From assembly GCA_030631445.1 (NCBI GenBank), contig DAOVLD010000041.1:1-10189 (forward strand): a stretch of 10,189 nt of DNA. The letters are read 5' to 3'. The notes beneath the pieces are model-generated. The model saw nothing but the letters and a program-made list of their open reading frames with translations. It had not been told where the DNA came from and did no database searches. Origin of the DNA: Bacteroidota bacterium. Lineage in GTDB: Bacteria; Bacteroidota; Bacteroidia; Bacteroidales; VadinHA17. Made by a program: the position numbers and the translations under genes. Of this stretch, positions 6,879 to 10,189 are shown one piece after another; position 1 is the first letter of the stretch, and the number at the start of each line of letters is the position of its first letter.

Positions 6879-7142
6879 ATGGAAAGAAAAAACATTAACA
6901 GAGGATTTAAACAATTAAGAGCTTGGAATAATTCAATTGAATTATATATTCTCACATGCAAGATATTATCAAAATTCCCTTATGAAACTGAAAATGAGTT
7001 AATCCAATTTATAAAATCTTTGCAAAAGTTTCAATTTATGTTCCAACATTCCAACATTCCAACATTCCAATGTTCCAAATTAACCAGGTATTATCCTGAA
7101 AAACCATATTTAATAACGAGTGCAAGGATATTGCATCAATAA
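6879..7142 (+). pseudogene. Truncated four-helix-bundle protein (23S rRNA intervening-sequence / S23 type)
   Basis: From the ATG at 6879 the frame reads GFKQLRAWNNSIELYILTCK, then ILSKFPYETENELIQFIKSL. From memory the family N-terminus runs FKxLxVWQxSxxLxxxIYxxTxxFPxxExxxLTSQIRRA. The Phe, Leu, Trp, Ser, Ile, Glu, Leu, FP and next Leu line up without gaps over 6906-7022. After that the similarity stops: the conserved SIPSNIAEG segment and the last two helices are missing, and the frame runs into the TTCCAACA octamers to a stop at 7140-7142. Intact members have about 115-125 residues; only about 40 align. They occur inside 23S rRNA intervening sequences and as free-standing genes of unknown function, and are related to Avd of diversity-generating retroelements. 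I read this as a decayed gene whose 3' half was lost or replaced by repeat DNA. Confidence 0.5.
7041..7080. repeat. Octamer array TTCCAACA, five units
   Basis: Three exact TTCCAACA units (7041-7064) are followed by TTCCAATG and TTCCAAAT (7065-7080). The constant TTCCA is the complement of the TGGAA core at 6759-6830, so the two octamer arrays lie in opposite orientation around the hairpin and S23-type remnant. From 7081 to the nitroreductase stop at 7150 I see nothing further. Confidence 0.9.
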
Positions 7143-7149
7143 TTTATGG

Positions 7150-7707
7150 CTATCGTTTATAGGTATTAATGTGTACAATATCAGCCAATGCCTTTCGTTT
7201 TTTTTGACGTATCTCTTCTTTTTTTGGGTATCCCACGGTAATGATCAAACCAATTCTTTTTTTATCCGGCACATTAAGCAGTTTTTTTATCTTTTTCTCC
7301 TTAAACCACCCCAGAATGCATGTTCCCAATCCTTCGCTGGTTGCCTGAAGGCAAATATGTTCGGCTGCAATACCAATATCAATCCATGGAAAAAATTTAT
7401 CCTTTATTGCACTTCCAAGATTGGATGTTAAATTGGCTTTTTCTATTACGATAACTATATGAACCGGGGCCTGTTTTGTAAAATGGTTCATGGGCAATAA
7501 TCTGTCAGCAGTAAAATCTGCTACCTGGTTTTTTAGCTCAAGATCATCAACCACGATAAAACTCCAGGGTTGTGCATTGCACGCCGATGGAGCTAATCTA
7601 CCTGCTTCCAGGCACCGGTCTATCTTTTCTTTTTCAACCTGTTTGTCTGAATAACCCCTGATGCTTTGCCTTTTTTTTACTAATTCAAGAAAATCCATTT
7701 GTTTCAT
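7150..7707 (-). CDS. Nitroreductase-family FMN oxidoreductase
   Basis: Small flavoprotein of the NfsB/nitroreductase superfamily, normally a dimer holding FMN between subunits and reducing nitro compounds, quinones or other electrophiles with NAD(P)H; the real substrate is unknown. The 185 residues fit the short members. Visible features are the N-terminal FMN-phosphate motif RQSIRGYSDKQVE (13-25), LAPSACNAQPWSFIVVDD (38-55) and the C-terminal GLGTCILGWF (127-136) with IITVGYPKKEE (155-165). No iron-sulfur cysteine cluster is present, so it is not a ferredoxin fusion. The start is uncertain: Met1 (complement of 7705-7707) lies in an octamer repeat, whereas Met4 (7696-7698) gives the family-like MDFLELVKKRQSIRGYS and may be the true start. 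It is convergent with the glycosyltransferase and divergent from the peptidase. Confidence 0.92.
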   Translation of the reverse strand: MKQMDFLELVKKRQSIRGYSDKQVEKEKIDRCLEAGRLAPSACNAQPWSFIVVDDLELKNQVADFTADRLLPMNHFTKQAPVHIVIVIEKANLTSNLGSAIKDKFFPWIDIGIAAEHICLQATSEGLGTCILGWFKEKKIKKLLNVPDKKRIGLIITVGYPKKEEIRQKKRKALADIVHINTYKR

Positions 7708-7736
7708 TTCACCATTTCATTATTTCAACATTCCAC
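7705..7736. repeat. Octamer array YATTYCAN over the nitroreductase start
   Basis: Four consecutive octamers run CATTTCAC, CATTTCAT (7705-7720) and TATTTCAA, CATTCCAC (7721-7736). On the coding strand they read as TGAAATG-like units leading into the first ATG, which belongs to the last unit. The outermost unit, CATTCCAC, is nearly CATTCCAA, the rotated form of the 7041-7080 unit, so it belongs to the same octamer family. Confidence 0.65.
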
Positions 7737-7902
7737 ATATTTGCCGAAGATAAAAAATATTACCAGGGATCAGGCAGAGGGAAAAGAAATTTAATAACGA
7801 AAACAGGTTGTATAATATATAATATGGTACAATATATTAGTTTCATTATTGTTAAATTCGTGAACTTAAAAATGAATTTATAAATCAAAAAATTATTTAG
7901 CC
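7737..7902. promoter_or_regulatory. Divergent nitroreductase / M3 peptidase intergenic region
   Basis: This AT-rich stretch must hold the peptidase promoter. A 25-base imperfect palindrome lies at 7808-7832 (TTGTATAATAT, ATA, ATATGGTACAA; two mismatched pairs) and is a candidate operator. TAAATTCG at 7853-7860 is identical to the octamer upstream of the glycosyltransferase, one base from the Bacteroidota -7 consensus TAnnTTTG, and 42 bases before the GTG start. No clear -33 TTG at the right spacing is seen. No Shine-Dalgarno precedes the GTG. Confidence 0.35.
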
Positions 7903-10017
7903 GTGAAAAAAACATATCTGATATTCTTTTTATCAGGAATCTTTATGATATCCTGTCAAACTAATATGACTGGTGAAATGGAAACAAAAAATCCGTTTTT
8001 TGAAAAGTATAAAACACCTTTTAATGTCCCCGATTTTGAACAGATCAATAATGATCATTTTATGCCTGCATTTGAAAAAGGCATGGAGGATCATAAGAAG
8101 GAAATTGAGGCAATTGTTAACAATAAAGAAGAACCCTCATTTGAAAACACAGTAGTTGCTCTTGAAGAAAGTGGTGCATCGCTGACTAAAGTAAGTAATG
8201 TTTTTTATAATCTTTTGTTATCTTTAACTAATGATACCCTTCAGAATATTGCTAAAAAGATAGCTCCTGAGTTATCAAAGCACAGGGATGATATTTTGTT
8301 AAATGCACCCCTGTTTTCAAGAATAAAAATTGTTAATGATAATAAGGATGCTTCTGAACTGAATTCTGAACAAGCAAAATTGCTTGATGAAACATATAAG
8401 AATTTTGTTAGAGGAGGTGCTAATCTTGGTGAAAAAGACCAGGAAAAATTAAGAAAATTCAATAAAGAATTATCGCTTTTATCACTAAACTTTGGTGATA
8501 ACCTACTAGCCGAGAATAATTCATTTACACTGGTTATTGACAATGAGGAAGATCTTATCGGATTGCCCGAACCGGTTATTACATCTGCTACTGAAACTGC
8601 GATCAGGAAAAATATGGAAGACAAATGGGTGTTTACTCTTCAGAAACCAAGTATGATTCCTTTTCTTCAATATTCGGAAAAAAGGAATTTAAGGGAAAAA
8701 ATATTCAAAGCCTACATAAATCGCTGTAATAATGGTAATGAGTATGATAACAAGGAGAAAGTAGCAGAAATTACAATATTGAGATTTGAAAGGGCAGTTT
8801 TGTTAGGGTATAAAAATCATGCAGATTATGTACTTGAGGAAAATATGGCAAAAGAACCACAAAAAGTATATGATTTCCTTAACAAAATTTGGGATCCGGC
8901 ATTACAAGTGGCTATGAAAGAAGCTGACGAGTTGCAAAAGATGATGGATGCTGAAGGTAAAAATGGACAATTGCATCCATGGGACTGGTGGTACTATGCT
9001 GAAAAACTCAGGCAACAGAAATATGAACTGGATGAAGAGATGTTAAGACCATATTTCGTTCTTGAAAATGTAAGAAAGGGAGCTTTTTATGTTGCTAACC
9101 GGTTGTATGGATTGGTAATTGAAGAAAGAACAGATATCCCGAAGTATCATAAAGATGTTCAGGTTTATGAAGTCAAAGAGGCTGATGGTTCCCATATAGG
9201 AATTTTGTATATGGATTTCTTCCTGCGAGACAGTAAAAGAGGCGGAGCATGGATGGACAGTTATCGTAAACAGTATCGCAGGAATGGTGAAAATATTACT
9301 CCTGTTATTACAACGAATTTCAATTTCACCAGGCCAACAGGAGATAAACCGGTGCTGCTTAACTTCGAGGAGGTGAGTACATTGTTCCATGAATTTGGAC
9401 ATGCATTACATGGATTGCTTTCTAATTGTCAATACAGGAGTCTCTCAGGAACTTCAGTGCCCAGAGATTTTGTTGAGCTTCCTGCACAGATCATGGAAAA
9501 CTGGGCTGCAGAGCCTGAAGTTATGAAGGTCTATGCAAAGCATTATGAAACAGGAGAACCTATCCCTGAAAATCTTGTAGATAAACTGGAAAAAAGCAAG
9601 CATTTTAATCAAGGATTTGTTTCAGTTGAATACCTGTCAGCTTCTTTTTTGGACATGGATTGGCATACCATTGGAAAGACAACAGAGATAGATGTGCTGG
9701 ATTTTGAAGATAGATTTTTGAATAATATTAAAATGATCCCTGAGATTATCGTAAGATACCGTAGTACATATTTTGCCCATATTTTCTCAGGTGGATACTC
9801 CTCAGGCTATTACAGCTATATTTGGGCAGAGGTGCTGGATGCTGATGCATTTGCTGCTTTTAAAGAAACAAGCTTATTCGACTCAGAGATAGCTGCAAAG
9901 TTCAGGAAGAATATTCTTGAAAGAGGGGGTACTGATGATCCAATGATACTTTATAAAAAATTTCGTGGTGCTGAGCCTGAAATTGAGCCAATGCTTGAAA
10001 GAAAAGGATTGATTTAA
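7903..10017 (+). CDS. M3-family zinc metallopeptidase lipoprotein (peptidyl-dipeptidase Dcp-like)
   Basis: Thimet-oligopeptidase-type peptidase that trims short peptides; closest in feel to Dcp, which removes C-terminal dipeptides. The 704 residues are normal for Dcp-type M3 enzymes. It starts at GTG 7903: an in-frame TGA at 7873-7875 and no intervening ATG rule out a longer start, and this start creates a signal peptide (residues 1-17) with a lipobox ending M-I-S-C at Cys18. It should therefore be lipid-anchored outside the cytoplasm, unlike cytosolic E. coli Dcp. The zinc site is H496-E-F-G-H500, with third ligand E525 in DFVELPAQ. The substrate-binding region HIFSGGYSSGYYSYIW (626-641) is intact, so it should be active. 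No +2 Asp is present, as expected for a lipoprotein leaving the inner membrane. It is a single gene ending at the terminator at 10042. Exact exo- versus endopeptidase specificity is inferred. Confidence 0.95.
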   Translation: MKKTYLIFFLSGIFMISCQTNMTGEMETKNPFFEKYKTPFNVPDFEQINNDHFMPAFEKGMEDHKKEIEAIVNNKEEPSFENTVVALEESGASLTKVSNVFYNLLLSLTNDTLQNIAKKIAPELSKHRDDILLNAPLFSRIKIVNDNKDASELNSEQAKLLDETYKNFVRGGANLGEKDQEKLRKFNKELSLLSLNFGDNLLAENNSFTLVIDNEEDLIGLPEPVITSATETAIRKNMEDKWVFTLQKPSMIPFLQYSEKRNLREKIFKAYINRCNNGNEYDNKEKVAEITILRFERAVLLGYKNHADYVLEENMAKEPQKVYDFLNKIWDPALQVAMKEADELQKMMDAEGKNGQLHPWDWWYYAEKLRQQKYELDEEMLRPYFVLENVRKGAFYVANRLYGLVIEERTDIPKYHKDVQVYEVKEADGSHIGILYMDFFLRDSKRGGAWMDSYRKQYRRNGENITPVITTNFNFTRPTGDKPVLLNFEEVSTLFHEFGHALHGLLSNCQYRSLSGTSVPRDFVELPAQIMENWAAEPEVMKVYAKHYETGEPIPENLVDKLEKSKHFNQGFVSVEYLSASFLDMDWHTIGKTTEIDVLDFEDRFLNNIKMIPEIIVRYRSTYFAHIFSGGYSSGYYSYIWAEVLDADAFAAFKETSLFDSEIAAKFRKNILERGGTDDPMILYKKFRGAEPEIEPMLERKGLI

Positions 10018-10041
10018 AGCGATTAACTATAAGATAATTTT

Positions 10042-10079
10042 AAAGCTATCTGTTGTGATCAGCAGGTGGCTTTTCATTT
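10042..10079 (+). terminator. Intrinsic terminator after the M3 peptidase gene
   Basis: AAAGCTATCTG (10042-10052) pairs with CAGGTGGCTTT (10063-10073) over eleven positions, two of them G-U, around a ten-base loop. The descending arm merges into TTTTCATTT (10071-10079). It lies 24 bases after the peptidase stop, as expected for Rho-independent termination. It is the clearest terminator in the window. Confidence 0.75.
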
Positions 10080-10165
10080 ACCCGGAGTTGAGTTCTGCAA
10101 TGAAGTTACAAACGAAACAGGTGTTATGCTAAAGGAGTTCCCTATAAGAAAATATATATTTAATT

Positions 10166-10187
10166 ACGTTATTAATAACGTTATTAA
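10166..10187. promoter_or_regulatory. Perfect 16-base palindrome with overlapping direct repeat
   Basis: ACGTTATTAATAACGT (10166-10181) is a perfect palindrome. The decamer ACGTTATTAA occurs at 10166-10175 and again at 10178-10187, so inverted and direct symmetry overlap at 12-base spacing, about one helical turn. This suits a dimeric regulator binding in tandem, probably for a gene beyond the window. It could also be chance in AT-rich DNA. Nothing else was recognised between 10080 and 10165. Confidence 0.4.
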
Positions 10188-10189
10188 CA

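Noticed and set aside
6774..7142. A complete 122-residue protein covering the octamer array and the S23-like segment
   Set aside because: The first and last parts translate simple repeats. Only about 40 residues in the middle resemble a protein family, so I treat it as a remnant starting at 6879.
6750..7149. Diversity-generating retroelement (Avd-like protein near repeats)
   Set aside because: There is no reverse transcriptase, template/variable repeat pair or C-type lectin target in the window. Relationship to Avd alone is not enough.
7120..7431. Plus-strand open frame over the nitroreductase gene
   Set aside because: No motif, low-complexity Phe/Leu-rich start, and fully opposite a well-supported nitroreductase.
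8241..8624. Long minus-strand open frame opposite the M3 peptidase gene
   Set aside because: It is Ser/Leu/Phe-rich with no recognisable motif, and overlaps a clear coding gene; it is the antisense shadow of that gene.

Overview
The window looks like chromosome of a Bacteroidota bacterium, probably an environmental Bacteroidales or Marinilabiliales-like lineage. This rests on AT-rich DNA, A/T-rich start contexts with no clear Shine-Dalgarno sequence, a Dcp-like M3 peptidase made as a lipoprotein, protein sequences that read like Bacteroidota homologues, and short-period intergenic tandem repeats. This is recognition by eye, not a database result.

Layout. A 5'-truncated ATP-type PEP carboxykinase gene (2-1474, +) is followed by the endolytic transglycosylase MltG (1601-2659, +) and, 11 bases later, an alpha-D-phosphohexomutase (2671-4107, +). 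A convergent gap of 393 bases (4108-4500) is almost filled with 7-, 8- and 9-base repeats. murB lies on the minus strand (4501-5514) and diverges from a family-4-like glycosyltransferase (5628-6749, +). A second convergent gap (6750-7149) holds two octamer arrays of opposite sense flanking a hairpin and the decayed start of a four-helix-bundle (23S rRNA intervening-sequence, S23-type) gene. A nitroreductase (7150-7707, -) diverges from the M3 metallopeptidase lipoprotein gene (7903-10017, +), which ends at a good intrinsic terminator. The last bases hold a perfect palindrome.

How the genes relate. MltG, the phosphohexomutase, MurB and the glycosyltransferase fit a general envelope theme: peptidoglycan processing, sugar phosphates, precursor synthesis and glycan assembly. 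Only mltG and the mutase are spaced like an operon. PEP carboxykinase, the nitroreductase and the peptidase are ordinary metabolic or scavenging functions.

No defence system, CRISPR array, rRNA, tRNA, intact insertion sequence or phage module was seen. The unusual content is the non-coding DNA. Short repeats of period 7, 8 or 9 recur, reach into gene ends, and in one gap enclose a degraded S23-type gene. I found no new protein system here; the repeats are the part worth a second look.
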